A program made the position numbers and the translations under genes. A stretch of 64,000 nt of DNA from Aporrectodea caliginosa (lineage: Eukaryota > Annelida > Clitellata > Crassiclitellata > Lumbricidae): NCBI GenBank assembly GCA_020284085.1, contig JACEVL010000203.1, positions 62,001-126,000 on the forward strand, read 5' to 3'. This document shows positions 1 through 11,070 of this stretch, piece after piece. The notes beneath the pieces were generated by a model. It searched no databases, was not told where the DNA came from, and saw only the letters and a list, made by a program, of their open reading frames with translations. Each line of letters opens with the position of its first letter. Position 1 is the first letter of the stretch.

Positions 1-170
1 GAATTTCCCCGCGGGAAAACCGCGGTAACCGCGGTAAATCCCGCGGTAATGGGGACAACAATTGCGGTAATACCGCGGTAATGGGGACAACAATTGCGGC
101 AATACCGCGGTAATGGGGTTTACTCTCGCGGTAATACCGCGGTAATGGGGAATGAACCCGCAATAAACCC
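1..170. repeat. GC-rich minisatellite
   Basis: Tandem, imperfect units of about 34 bp built around ACCGCGGTAATGGGGAC and CAATTGCGGTAAT, running off the left window edge. The CCGCGG cores are self-complementary, so each unit can fold. No coding potential is seen. Confidence 0.85.
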
Positions 171-361
171 GGGTGATGTTAAGAACTTGAGAACTGATAA
201 GGAGATTTTTTATTTCCTGAAGCCTTAATTCTAGTCAGAAATAGTCAGGACTCGGTTAATGCAAACTGTCAGTAAGATAATAACAGACTATTGCAGTATG
301 CAATACAAATAGATTTGTAAACTAAAAATGTTATTTTTTAAATTTGAATTGGTGTAAACTT

Positions 362-510
362 TTTGCGGGGAATGTGATGTCGTCCTGCGGGGATGGGGTG
401 GGGATGGGGAGAAAACCTGCAGGGATGGGGCGGGGATGGGGACAAACCCTACGGGGATGGGGCGGGGATGGGGAAGACTTACTTGTTGCGGGGCGGGGAT
501 GGGGACGAGA
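362..510 (+). repeat. G-rich minisatellite
   Basis: Four to five imperfect units of about 35 bp, each containing GGGGATGGGGCGGGGATGGGG. The runs of four Gs could form G-quadruplexes on the plus strand. Open reading frames across it in several frames are by-products of the repeat. Nothing recognisable lies between here and the MITE at 888. Confidence 0.85.
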
Positions 511-887
511 TTGCCTCCCCATGTCACTCTCTATTGTTGGCACGAGGACTAATGAAGGTGCCGAAAGCAACCGATCGCGTCACCCTCGTCGCTGGCTTCC
601 GCCACTGGGGAGGTCCAACGCGGATCCCAACAGCCACCAGCGCTTCTGGAAGCATTTGACATGCTATGGAGCCTGTTGTTAGCATGCTGGGATCCCGTTT
701 TCAGCCATAATAGGCTATATATCTGAACGTTTATTTTTAAAACAAAACTGCTAAACATGCTTTAATTTATACATTTAAATTTTTAGGTTATCTTGGCTAG
801 TTTGGGTAAAAAATTTAAATGTGAAAAAATCAGCCATTCAACATTAAAAAACTAAGATGATAATTAAATTTTGTATGACCACTGAAG

Positions 888-1047
888 CAGGCACGTAGCC
901 AGACCTAAATTCAAGAGGAGGCAACTTCACAAACCATTGGCAAAATCCTGGTTATTAGGGTCATTGGTCAATAGAAGTTCCAGTATATAAAAAAAGCAAG
1001 AGGAGGCAAAGTCTGCCTCCTCGTGCCTCCATGTAGCTACGCCTATG
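888..1047. mobile_element. hAT-type MITE, family A (copy 1)
   Basis: A 160-bp non-autonomous element flanked by an exact 8-bp target duplication, CACTGAAG (880-887 and 1048-1055), as expected for hAT transposition. Its ends are imperfect inverted repeats (CAGGCACGTAGC and the complement of CATAGGCGTAGC). It contains the family's paired CAAGAGGAGGCA segments. Three further copies lie at about 7.4, 27.2 and 36.8 kb in the opposite orientation. Confidence 0.88.
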
Positions 1048-1261
1048 CACTGAAGTCTTGATTCTTATTCTTGAAATAACAATAGCAAAATCCAGAGGGG
1101 AGCAAATGCTCCCCTTGTTCCCGATGGGCCTCTCCCTGTGAGCGCCCATGGGCGTCATCGATGTTCTGTTAGGTTATATCGTATGGTCGTGTGCGTGTGA
1201 ATTTCTGAACTTTGGAAGGAGGATCATGTGAAATGCGAAGGTATTGCAGGCTACATAATAA

Positions 1262-1803
1262 CAGTGTGATTTTCCTTACAGATTTTATTTTAGTTATAGT
1301 TATAGTTATAGTTAATGATTTTTATTTTAGTTATAGTTATAGTTATAGTTAGTATTATTTTTAGTTATAGTTATAGTTATAGTTAATGGATTTTTATTTT
1401 AGTTAATTTTAGTTACTACTTAGTTACAATAATTAAGTCTATAAGCAAAATTGTGCGTATTAATACGCTGTTTCACAATTTACTCAGAGCTATGAAAACC
1501 TTTGAAGCATGGGTACATTCAGCTTCATGAATACACGAGTTTCCAAAGTAACTGACAAATTTCACAATAAAAATTTCGCATTTTTCGTTCTCATTTATGT
1601 CGAATCGTCCATATTGCACTTCCTATTTTTATTTTTTGTATTAACGAAAATAAAGATGAATTTTCGTTAGTGTTATTTTCGTTATAGTTATAGTTATAGT
1701 TAATGATATTTTTTAGTTATAGTTATAGTTATCGTTAACGAAATCATTTTATTTTCGTTAACGAACATTTTCGTTATCGTTATCGTTAACGAAAATCACA
1801 CTG
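1262..1803. mobile_element. hAT-type MITE with internal GTTATA arrays
   Basis: A 542-bp element with inverted ends CAGTGTGATTTTC and an exact 8-bp target duplication, CATAATAA (1254-1261 and 1804-1811). The interior has several short arrays of the hexamer GTTATA separated by TTTTATTTTAGT-like spacers, grading into GTTATCGTTAACGAAAA near the right end. It encodes nothing. Confidence 0.87.
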
Positions 1804-2240
1804 CATAATAAAACCTACATTGTATACATGGAAAAGGAACATCAGTAGACTAACTATTTAATTAAGTGGTGTCTATTTTGCACCGCTACGGCGCGCGCTA
1901 CTGCATGCATAAGCCCAAACTCTTAGGCATTAGGCTGTATACTGCCTAAACTCCACTTTCTCAATCAGAACGTTTTGTTTTCAAGCTGGTTCAATAACTC
2001 ATGTTTGCAACAAAACTTCTTCAGTACAGTTTCCACAAGTACCGCCAGCATAAGCCCTAATTGCATATAGCCTAGTAGGATATAGACCTTCAAATTGACT
2101 TAGAGGATGCGACCCAGAAAACGTAATGTAAACGTAGGCCTACACGTGTTTCTATAGCGACCGTATCGTTATGGTAACATATCGTATGGCTGTGATAACA
2201 TCATATGGCTAATGGCTTAGCCTATGTATTCATCCTTTCG

Positions 2241-2602
2241 CAGTGTTTATTCTACTCCCTTGCTGTCGGGGGGAATCTAGAGTTCTCGGGGGTATCCAAC
2301 ATATTTGAAAAGTTGACAACCGGGAGATAGTAACGAGAGTTTCCAAAGATATTTCGAGGGGGGTAGTAACAAGACTTTTCCAACACTTTTTTCGAGGGGG
2401 GTAGTAACGAGAGTTTTCCACCCAAATTTCCCCTCCTCAATCCACCCTAACCATGGGGGAAGGGGGTGTACGATAAATGCTGGGGGAGAAATTATCCCTA
2501 AATTTCACACTTTCTGTACAAAATTACATCTCTTTCATTTTTCTGGGGGGAACTCGATCCTGGGGGGAACTTTCCCCCAACAGACGTCTAGATTAAACAC
2601 TG
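2241..2602. mobile_element. Non-autonomous DNA transposon with 9-bp TSD, family B (copy 1)
   Basis: A 362-bp element with ends CAGTGTTTATTCTA and CTAGATTAAACACTG, flanked by an exact 9-bp duplication ATCCTTTCG (2232-2240 and 2603-2611). Inside are about three tandem units of GAGGGGGGTAGTAACGAGAG followed by TTTTCCAA. A 9-bp duplication is typical of Mutator-like or Merlin-like elements; the superfamily is not established. Other copies start at 29642 and 36142. Confidence 0.88.
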
Positions 2603-3507
2603 ATCCTTTCGTAACCTACAAGAATAATACATGCAGTAGATCTCGAGATTCTTCTCTTCTACATAAACCTCTTACTGGCAGTTACTGCACATTGCACTTT
2701 TAGGGCGCACATAGGGCCTATCCTTGTAATTCTTCTACAATAGCAGTAAGGGTCTTTGCGCCTTCGTTCTTCCTCCATTCCCTTCTCTCGACCTCGGCGG
2801 CGATGTGCATCGTCCCTATCATCCCCCTATGCCGTAAGGTTGTCATGGCGAACACCCAACCTATCGCCTCTCTGTCTTTCAGTCTCTGGCTCTGCATGCC
2901 TCTGCCTCTGTCTGTCTGTGTGCTTGTCTGTGTATGCATCTGTCTGTCTGTCTCTCTGCGGCTCTGTGTGTGTGTCTCTCTCTCTCTGTCTCTCTCTGTG
3001 TGTCTCTCTCTGTCTCGCTGTCTGTCTGTCTGTCTGTCCGTCCGTCTGTCTGTCTGTCTGTCTGTGTCTCTCTCTCTCTCTGTCTCTCTGTCTCGCTGTC
3101 TGTCTGTCTCTCTCTCTGCTTGGGTAGTGCACAGATCAATTAGACATGAGTATATACTTTGACATCAGTCAGACTGGCATTAATTGGTTCAGCAGAAAAG
3201 TCGAGTGCTTTCTGCTTTGAGACTCAGATAAGCCATGCCATGCCAATTTGTCAGAACTTGAACTGTGTACGCAGTACACGTGATCTGCCAGTTGGCACGT
3301 GGCATCGTCGTATTGTGTAGGCCTATTGATCAATAAGCAGTTATCATTTACTGCGTCTTTATCAATCAATCAATTGGGTCGATCACCTTTAATTAAGTTG
3401 AGGACCGAGAACCGACGAGATGCATCCTGCATGGATTAAGATCTAGGTAAAACTAAAGAGACCAAGGAGTAGGCCTACTGTCCGCCGCCTACATGCGGTA
3501 TAGGCCT
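2603..3507. repeat. Intergenic stretch with CTGT/CTCT microsatellite
   Basis: About 2865-3120 is a pyrimidine-rich simple repeat of CTGT and CTCT with interruptions. The apparent Ser/Cys/Leu-rich proteins across it are artefacts of the repeat. The rest of the stretch shows no gene. Confidence 0.85.
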
Positions 3508-5438
3508 CAGAGCCGTTTTAAGGAGTTTGAAGGCCCTAGGCACAAACCCTAACCTAAATGTAACCAGATTTTCGCCTCAAGCTCTCAGTCTCAGATTATA
3601 GGGTATTGCAATTATAATGCATTGCATGTGCATACGTCATTTTTTTAATTGATTAATATAGTAATAAACTGCTGACACAGCAATCTTTGTAGGCTACTAC
3701 AGTTGTAAAATTAATGTTTACTTTAATATACGTTAAAATTCTTATTGTCAGTTTGTTAAACAAAATAACTGAAAGTGAGATTGTAATGGGTAAATTTTGC
3801 TATAGGCTACATGGATTGTCAGGACATTATTTTAAACATCGCTTTCATGTTTTTCTCTTAGCAAACTCTTATAATATCATCAAAATTCAAAGACTCCAAG
3901 TCTCCAACACATCTGATTCTATGATCATGACAGACAGGCAGTTTAATCGTTCTTGCATCATACGGCTGCGAAGCTCGTTCTTGGTTAATTTAAGTTTTGA
4001 GAAAGAACTTTCACCGGTAGGCCCTAATTGTAGCCCAATTGTAATGAGCAGCTTCTATTGCGCCGGTGTCTAATGCACAAGGCATCAGCCGATGGCACAC
4101 CAAAACCAAACCGTAATCAGGTTAATATCCAAAAGATCAGTCCGTAAGAGACAGAAAGACAGCCTACGGTGGATAAGCAATTTGAAAGAGGTAAGTTTTC
4201 AGCTGGTAGGCTACAGTTTGTCGCCATCATTGACAGAAACATTCTTATTGCAATTTCAACGTTTGGATACGTTGATTCCAGATTGTCATTCTTTATCATG
4301 GCATAGATTATTGACATAATTATATAGTTGGCACTGATGCTTTGCAGATGACACTGACATTATAGTATTTCAGGTGTTCACATTCTGTAATTAGTTCTTG
4401 TTGATCAAGTATCTTGAGGATAGAACTTTGCAAACTTTTCAAATTATTCTGTTATTTGTTCAACATTCAAATGGATTATTAAGAATATAAAAGTTTGCTG
4501 ATGATTTCTTCATAAGTTTCTCCGCGTCTGTTTAGTTCATTGAGTCGCTAATTGGCAAATAGGTCTGAATTCTATATTTTGTGCTCGCATCCATAACAGC
4601 ACTAGTGTCATTTGCAGGACTATCCAGAAATGATTAGGCTACGCTTTGTTGTAATTTGAAAGTTAACACAATTTAGAAAATGACTGATTATATGACTGAA
4701 TGAGATTTCATATTAAAAATTAATATTAATTTACCAAGACATCAAAAATTCTTTAATTGTTTTAGGTATACGCTATAGATTATAAGAGAAAATGTAGTTC
4801 TGCTCATCTATAGCCATCGATGTATAGGCCTAATGTACCTCGATGTCTATAGCGTTGCAAAAAGCAGTGACGAGTGAAAGCAAACAAAATATACAGGAAG
4901 CTGCGTGGACAGCGTGCGCCATGCGTTAAAATTAATTATTGACTTATTTCAGTCTAACTTCTACAGCGCTCTGCGCAAGCTGCGCTTATCACCAATAATT
5001 ATAGTCACAGTAACTAAAAATGCAGACGTTTGTTTAATACTGTTCTTACTTTGCAGAATGGGGGACTCTGTAAAAATGGCTGCTATAGGTGGCGCCAGGA
5101 TGGGATATAGTTTGGCTACTCTAGGTAAAATGTGTGCTCTGTTGTGCGGTAGGTTTATTTCATAGACATCTTACATTTAATATATGATGTCTATGGTTTA
5201 TTTACGCTAAAGTTGTCTAAAGTTTGACCACATCACATACTGGCGACGCCTATCGCCGCTTAAAGGAACTGCTCACAGAGTCCCCCATTGGAAGAACTCG
5301 TAATATTGTTCAGTAATATTATCGTATTGTTATTACGTGGTCGCGATGTAATTTTTGTTTTTGGGCCGCCGCGGGGCCCCCCTATTGCGCGGGGCCCTAG
5401 GCACGTGCCTCGCGTGCCTAGGCCTTAAAACGGCACTG
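3508..5438 (-). mobile_element. Decayed autonomous hAT transposon
   Basis: The outer ends are inverted repeats: left CAGAGCCGTTTTAAGG, right the complement of CAGTGCCGTTTTAAGG, both followed inward by GGCCCTAGGCAC-like sequence. hAT transposase remnants lie inside on the minus strand. I could not find an 8-bp target duplication, so the exact ends may have drifted. At 1.9 kb it is shorter than typical autonomous hATs, implying internal deletion. Confidence 0.7.
3865..4300 (-). pseudogene. hAT transposase C-terminal dimerisation domain, broken
   Basis: Read on the minus strand, one segment (about 4150-4300) gives YPNVEIAIRMFLSMMATNCS and a later one (about 3865-4030) gives SSFSKLKLTKNELRSRMMQ followed by ERLNCLSVM. 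These are adjacent blocks of the hAT C-terminal dimerisation domain, normally a continuous TALRIYL...NCSAERSFSKLKLIK run. They lie in different frames with unrelated sequence between them, so the gene is dead. The DDE catalytic parts upstream are not recognisable. It resembles the TTF/zf-MYM type of hAT transposase common in invertebrates. Confidence 0.72.
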
Positions 5439-6473
5439 AGTAATAGGGCCTATATTGATGCCACGTAATAACACATAAATGAGTGATTTAAAATCTGATG
5501 TGGTTTGCTTACTGAATTTTGATACGCTTTTTTGCCAGTTATTTAGATATGTGAATCTTTTCCTTTACATGCTAAGAAAACGTTGAAAACGCGTGTTTAT
5601 CAAGAAATAAGAAATGTATATCATTTTACATCGAAGCTCTGTAAACTGTGATAATAATAAATCTCCAGGTTTACTTATTTTTATTATTTTATTGAGCGCC
5701 GGTGCCGTACGTAGGCAATAGCTAGCCAGCGTGCCTTGTGCGAACGGATTTTCAAACTAGCGCGCACGGTCTTCAAAAGGCTTGTGCATGCCTCAGCACT
5801 CAACCTCTGCAGTCTGATCTGTAGCCTGTATTATAAGCTGTATATGATGGATGTTTCATGATACACGATACTAGGGCTACAGACTTTGTATGTGTGATAT
5901 CTGTATAGGTCACCTGATTGTCGAACGAACACTCAGTTGTACATTAAGATTTATCTTGGTTGTGCATGAAAGTTATTGCTTGTTCATTCGGATGATGCAC
6001 ACAGCAATTATGTACACAGCCAACCTTTTCCCGACTGACAACTGACAACTTTTTTATTTCCAGAAGCACAATGCATATAACAATTAACAACAATTATAAC
6101 TTGACTATTACATATCGGTGCATTGGCTAGGGAACAGAGGAGACCCAAAAGGGGCACAAGCCCCGCTTAATTAGGGTCACCCTTTTTAACAATAATCATT
6201 TATGTCTGTTTAGTCAGTTGAAAGAAAGAAAGGTTCAACTCAATAATGTTCTTAACTAAATAATAACATTGCAATTTACTAAGAAGATCAATATGTAAGA
6301 AAGAAAGGTTCAACTCAAAGCATAATTTTCCTTTGCAGGCTTACTTCCACTGCATGCCCTTTAACCCTTCATCTGGAGCGTTAAGAAATGCCTGAAATAA
6401 TATATGCCTTGTTCCTCCGTCTCTCTATCTCTCTCTCTCTCTCTCTCTGTATCTGTCTGTCTGTCTGTCTGTA

Positions 6474-6504
<31 letters not shown>

Positions 6505-7398
6505 TTTTCTCTCTCTCTCTCTCTCTGGTTGTGCATGAAAGTTATTGCTTGTTCATTCGGATGATGCACACAGCAATTATGTTCACAGCCAACCGGCTCC
6601 CGGCTGCAAGCATGATTTTCCTTTGCAGGCTTACTTCCACTGCATGCCCTTTAACCCTTCATCTGGAGCGTTAAGAAATGCCTGAAATAATATATGCCTT
6701 GTCCGTCCGTCTCTCTGTCTGCCTGTCTGTCTTGTCTGTCTCTCAATGTCTCTCTAATTTAATGTAGTATTGCTAAAGACATCAGGGCTTTTTAAAGGAA
6801 TTTTTAGAACTGCATAAACCTCTTTAAAAAAGTTGACGACCGGGGGGGGTAACGACACTTTTCTCAATTTTTCAGTGCACAAAATTGCTTTTACAGTTGC
6901 ACAAATTGATTTCCAACTGCACATTTTGTGTAGAACTGCACGCTAAAAAGCCGTGAAAGACATTGACTTTGACGATGTAGTGCCCTGTATACATATGGAA
7001 GCCTATAGGGGACATGCGATTATTTCTTATTTATCTAGTGATATGTCCTTCAAAACGAAGACAAGCATTTGAGCGATTGTAGCCAACTATGACAAAGACA
7101 AAAAGCTTCAAACAGTCGCAGTAGTACTAAAACTGACCAACTCGATTTTGAATCTGTGTGTAATGATTTCGTACAAAGGAATTGCATGCTTTGTTTCCTG
7201 CACGGATTGTTTAATGACGAACTTGAACTGGAAACCGTTTTAAACGAAGATCGGATGAATAACAATGACTGATGAACGATGACAATCAAGTCTAGCTCTG
7301 GTTCTGACTTTCTGAAACTGAATGTCCAGATCCCATGCCCCCCGTATTTTGGACAAGTCTACGCCAGTGTTAAACTAGTTACATAGGTGGCCTATCAA
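5439..7398. repeat. Intergenic stretch with a duplicated block and microsatellites
   Basis: No gene is seen. A 73-bp block beginning GGTTGTGCATGAAAGTTATT (5956-6028) recurs at 6526-6597, and a block of about 105 bp beginning TTTTCCTTTGCAGGCTTACT (about 6325-6425) recurs at about 6614-6717. CTCT/CTGT microsatellites adjoin both copies of the second block. About 6825-6860 has a short match to the G-rich interior of family B. Confidence 0.75.
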
Positions 7399-7553
7399 CA
7401 TAGGCGTTGCTACATTGAGCAAGAGGAGCCCGTTGCTCCCTCTTGCTTTTTTATACACTGGATCTTCGATTGACTAATGACCCCAATGACCAGGATTTGA
7501 CAATGGTCTGTAAAGTTATCTCCTCTTGAATTTAAGTCTCGCTACGTGCCATG
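7399..7553. mobile_element. hAT-type MITE, family A (copy 2)
   Basis: About 155 bp, same family as 888-1047 but opposite orientation: begins CATAGGCGTTGCTACATTG and ends GCTACGTGCCATG. Flanks CCTATCAA and GGTATCAA agree at 6 of 8 positions, compatible with an aged target duplication. Confidence 0.78.
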
Positions 7554-8860
7554 GGTATCAATCATAGTTCAACATGGAATGTATGTAGATCGGTAAACCA
7601 TATGGGATCTATATGGCGTACATATGGTGTAGATAAGCTGGTTTTATAAATAGGCGCCATATAAATTTGATATGGATGCAGATTGTGCTAAGCCATAATT
7701 ATGGGATCCATGCATGGTTTAGAAAACCTGGTACCAGATAGATGCCATATCGATGCTAGGCCTATAATGAAGCACAGACGGTTTTCATAATTGCATTCAA
7801 CAGCCTATATGGGCCATTTTATTCGGGTGCATACCAGGTGATTCTAGGGATTCGCACCATATTATGGGATATATGAGGTGTCAATGGGTACCATTTCGAT
7901 TTTCAGTTTCGGTTGGTGTACGCTGAGACAGAAATTTATTAGATTAGTAATAAGATTAGATAAGACAGAGTCATTTTGGTATGGGGGTATACCTGTGCTA
8001 AAGTCGTTTAAGGTGCCCACGATTGAATTTTGAAGGTGTCCAATCTATTGACAGGCAGCCCCTATTTGGTCAGAATCAAACACCGTGACATCCTCGTTTG
8101 ACAGCATCTAACTCAATGCCGTGGGAATTTGCTGCCTAAGCCTTGTGTGGCTCAGTTTGCCTCAAGACATGTCCACCTTCTTTTCATTAAAAGTCCTACT
8201 TTGACTACTAGACATGAAAGAATAATTTCGAATGCGTATATCCTCACAGACAAAGTTAAGCCCATCCTGGGCTTGAATCACCTTCAGTATGGGCCACTCA
8301 GTCTGCTCCGCAGACAACGTCAGTTGTTGAAAGACAAATCTCTTCGGATTTTACTCGTTTCTGTCAGTTCCTGTTGAAGTATAACATTTCCAGTCGCAGT
8401 TTGACCTTTCTGATAGGGTAAAGCATCCAAGCCGTTACTGTTATGCGTGACAGTATAACAGCCACTTTACACCGTCAGACCATTAATTTTGTGAATTTAA
8501 AATGCGCTATATCAAGTGTTCTCATACACACACACATACATACATACATACATGCATACATACATACATACATACAGACATACATACATGCATTAAGGCA
8601 CGTTAACGTACGCATACTACCATTATGACAACATTAATAGTGTGTGATGAAACGCATTATTACGTCAAATCATCGGGTTCACAAAAGTTACCATATCAAC
8701 AAATGACGTCAACTTGAATACGGTATTTTAGAGAGTGCGCAAAACAATAGTTTTCTGCCGCATTATGACGTCATGCACGTGCGATTTTCAGATACGAACA
8801 AAGACTATTGTGATCTTGGCTTCAAATATCTCCATCACGTACGCAGAATTCGATCATTAT
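7554..8860. other. Intergenic, no gene seen
   Basis: 7590-7870 is rich in short ATATGG/CCATAT palindromes. 8525-8600 is a CATA microsatellite. The longest open frame (8129-8377, 82 codons) has no recognisable motif and I do not support it as a gene. Two TGACGTCA palindromes lie near 8703 and 8765. Confidence 0.6.
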
Positions 8861-9320
8861 CAGGGCCGTATTTAGGGCCTACTGTGGTGGAGGCCCCAGT
8901 GCACCGCTGTGGTGGAGGCCCTTAGCAAGCCGCAGTCAAGGTGCGGATGATGCCTGAAAGTCGGCATGCAGTTATAGGCTGGCTCACTAGTCACGACTCG
9001 CGAAATACGACGCCTCAACTCCAGTCTCCAGCATATCCCAAAGCCAAGGATGTAATTGAAGCTAGGATAATCTATCGTTTTAGCGTTCTAAATTATTCAT
9101 CCATTGTAGAATTATTATTTTTCATAAATCTGCAGCTTCTATTTAGGCAAGAATTCGTTTAATCAATCCAGCTTCTATTTAAGCAACAATTATCCAACTT
9201 CTATTGAAGCAAGAATCTCTTTCTCAGTCTCACTTCTATTTAAGCCAGAATTATTCATCAATCCGACTTCTATTTAGCAAGAATTCTTTTCGTCAGTCCA
9301 ACTTGTATTCCACCAACGCT
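8861..9320. repeat. hAT-like terminus and a 44-bp minisatellite
   Basis: 8861 begins CAGGGCCGTATTTAGGGCCT, which looks like a hAT transposon end followed by GGAGGCCC repeats; the partner end was not found. 9130-9312 holds about four imperfect units of roughly 44 bp carrying ACTTCTATTTAAGCAAGAAT. Confidence 0.55.
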
Positions 9321-9340
9321 GAAACCCATATATAGGCCTA

Positions 9341-9510
9341 CACTGTGTCCACGATAAAGTAGATCACTTGACTTTGTGAAATATCTTGGTCATTTGTAGT
9401 AGGCCTACTATAGATACTAAATTTGGTACACATGAACTACAGTCTATTCTATCTATACCCTGCAAATTTTATTACAATTGATGCAACGGTTACGAGGATA
9501 TACCCTTATG
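9341..9510. mobile_element. Mariner-type terminus
   Basis: Begins CACTGTGTCCACGATAAAGT directly after TA. This closely resembles the inverted-repeat tip of the intact mariner at 13490 (CACTGTGTCCGGATGAAAAG). The following 150 bp, up to ACGAGGATATACCCTTATG, recur in diverged form at about 34770-34950. No opposite end is found, so it is probably a truncated element. Confidence 0.55.
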
Positions 9511-10018
9511 GGTTAACTTGGGCGGTTAACTTTTGGGCTATTTTAACCGGTTAAGTACATTTCGGTTAACTTGGGCGGTTAACCGTTGGGCTATTTTAAC
9601 CGGTTAATACGTGGTGTTATTGGGCGGTTAAGTTTAGGGTTTAACCAGGCAGTATTCCTATGGGTTTTCTTGGTAAAGGTTTTCCAGATGTTAACCTCTG
9701 GTTCATGTGGTGGTAATGGGAGGTTAACTTTATGAATTTAACCACATGTATTTCATTTCTTAACCGGCCCGTTTTCTTAACCAGAACTTCCTATAAAAGG
9801 GGTTCAATTTCTCCACTAGAGAGCAGACCGAGGAGACCAGAGAGATATTTCGTGAGTCCTCATCAGAGCCTATGTGTTTAGAAAGTCTTCTTTGAGAGAT
9901 TGATTGAGTGTGAAGTTGTTCTTTTCGTAGACATCTGCTGTTAAGTTTTTAATAAACGATTGAATTGTTCGAACGTTGTCCGTTGAACTGTGGTTGCTAC
10001 TAAATCTCCTGACAGACC
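9511..10018 (+). promoter_or_regulatory. LTR-like promoter and poly(A) segment (possible solo LTR)
   Basis: Starts in GGTTAA-rich repeats (GGTTAACTTGGGCGGTTAAC twice), then a good TATA box TATAAAAGG at 9792-9800, about 150 bp of mixed sequence, and a poly(A) signal AATAAA at 9951-9956, ending near CTGACAGACCA. This promoter-then-poly(A) order over about 500 bp is that of an LTR. No second LTR, primer-binding site or gag/pol was identified and the ends are approximate. It could instead be a promoter of something else. Confidence 0.4.
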
Positions 10019-10229
10019 ACGGGAGTGGACCCACCGAAGAATTGCTAGATAGGGGTTGGAGGCATCCTGGTAGAGTCACACACCCCCTTCAGCAGAAGAG
10101 TCCATCGGCCAGAAGCCGGTTTCGTCACAAAATGTTACTGCTTTGCAACATCGGCTTGGTGCTTACGAGCTTGTTTCGTCTCGGTTCGGTTTCCTATACG
10201 CAAACTGCATGTACTTTCATCACAAGAAC

Positions 10230-10625
10230 TACAGTACTGGCAGCAGCTTCAAATCCCGTAGAGGTCTATAAAGACGACCTTGATGCATGCTTAGGAAATG
10301 AGCTTGTGCAGTTTGCTGACTTTGTGGAAGCATTCAAGGACGAAAAAGCTCAAGACGTCTCTCGAGAGCATTTCATGTATCAGCTGATACTCAAGAAACA
10401 AGTTCAGGGCTAATTTCCTAATCAGTACTTTATTACGCCCGAAGGCAGAAACAAAACATACATGCACAAATCTGAACAAACAAAATCATGTGGAAATAGT
10501 ACTCCGCATGTAGCCCATTTGGTGCTGATGGTCAGTAGGCTAACTGCAGTGCGGAACGTTCCTTCTCAAAAATGAAACTAATAAAGAGCAGACTTCGCAC
10601 ATCAATGGTACAGTGTACAGTTATG
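10230..10625 (+). pseudogene. hAT transposase C-terminal fragment
   Basis: The frame ending at 10411 reads NPVEVYKDDLDACLGNELVQ then FADFVEAF, typical of the segment just before the hAT dimerisation domain. After stops and a frame change, 10540-10605 reads ANCSAERSFSKMKLIKSRLR, the core of that domain. Both pieces are on the plus strand and in natural order, so this is one decayed hAT transposase end. The N-terminal zinc finger and catalytic core are not seen. A further open frame at 10613-10951 is unrecognised. Confidence 0.72.
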
Positions 10626-10978
10626 CAATTGAAACAATTCACAAGAACACAAATGACAGAAGACATAAATTTATCTTAACTACTAACAGAACAGACAGCC
10701 TGCAATACACGGCGCTAATAGCAGCCTACAAAGCATGTCCGCCTACGGGCCTCGATTTCGGTACCTCTCGCTCTCTATGCCAGTGTGTTATCCAATGCGC
10801 TATCGGGCCCCCTCAAGTGGTGTGGTTCAGCTTGTCTGATTTCGGTTCACCTGACATGGAATCTGGACGCGGAGTTTCAGCTGGGGTAAGATTCCACAAT
10901 GCTGTTGATCAAAGTCAATGTCAAGTACTGTCCTTGACCAGTTCAACCTAAGGACATGAACACAATGAAACACTTTTA

Positions 10979-11070
10979 GTGGGGTACGGGAGCTGAAAAA
11001 GTTTCACATTTGGTAACCAATGCGCCCTTTGGTTCCAGATAGTACATGGGTAGGCGAGTCCAAAAAGCCC
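10979..11070 (+). repeat. Interspersed repeat C (inverted partner at 16.8 kb)
   Basis: About 90 bp, including TTTGGTTCCAGATAGTACAT followed by GGGTAGGCGAGTCC, match the reverse complement of about 16753-16863. The match stops at 11070, exactly where RTE-like coding begins, so this looks like the junction of a 5'-truncated LINE with older repeat DNA. Confidence 0.75.

Noticed and set aside
344..682. 112-codon Gly/Trp/Met-rich frame
   Set aside because: Starts inside the G-rich minisatellite and has no recognisable domain or splice context.
2756..3162. Cys/Ser/Leu-rich frames on both strands
   Set aside because: Translation of a CTGT/CTCT simple repeat.
6825..6860. Fourth copy of the family B transposon
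   Set aside because: Only AAAGTTGACGACCGGGGGG and a few bases match; no ends or duplication, so it is at most a fragment.
10613..10951. 112-codon frame downstream of the hAT fragment
   Set aside because: No motif recognised and it lies within transposon debris; may be decayed hAT or unrelated.
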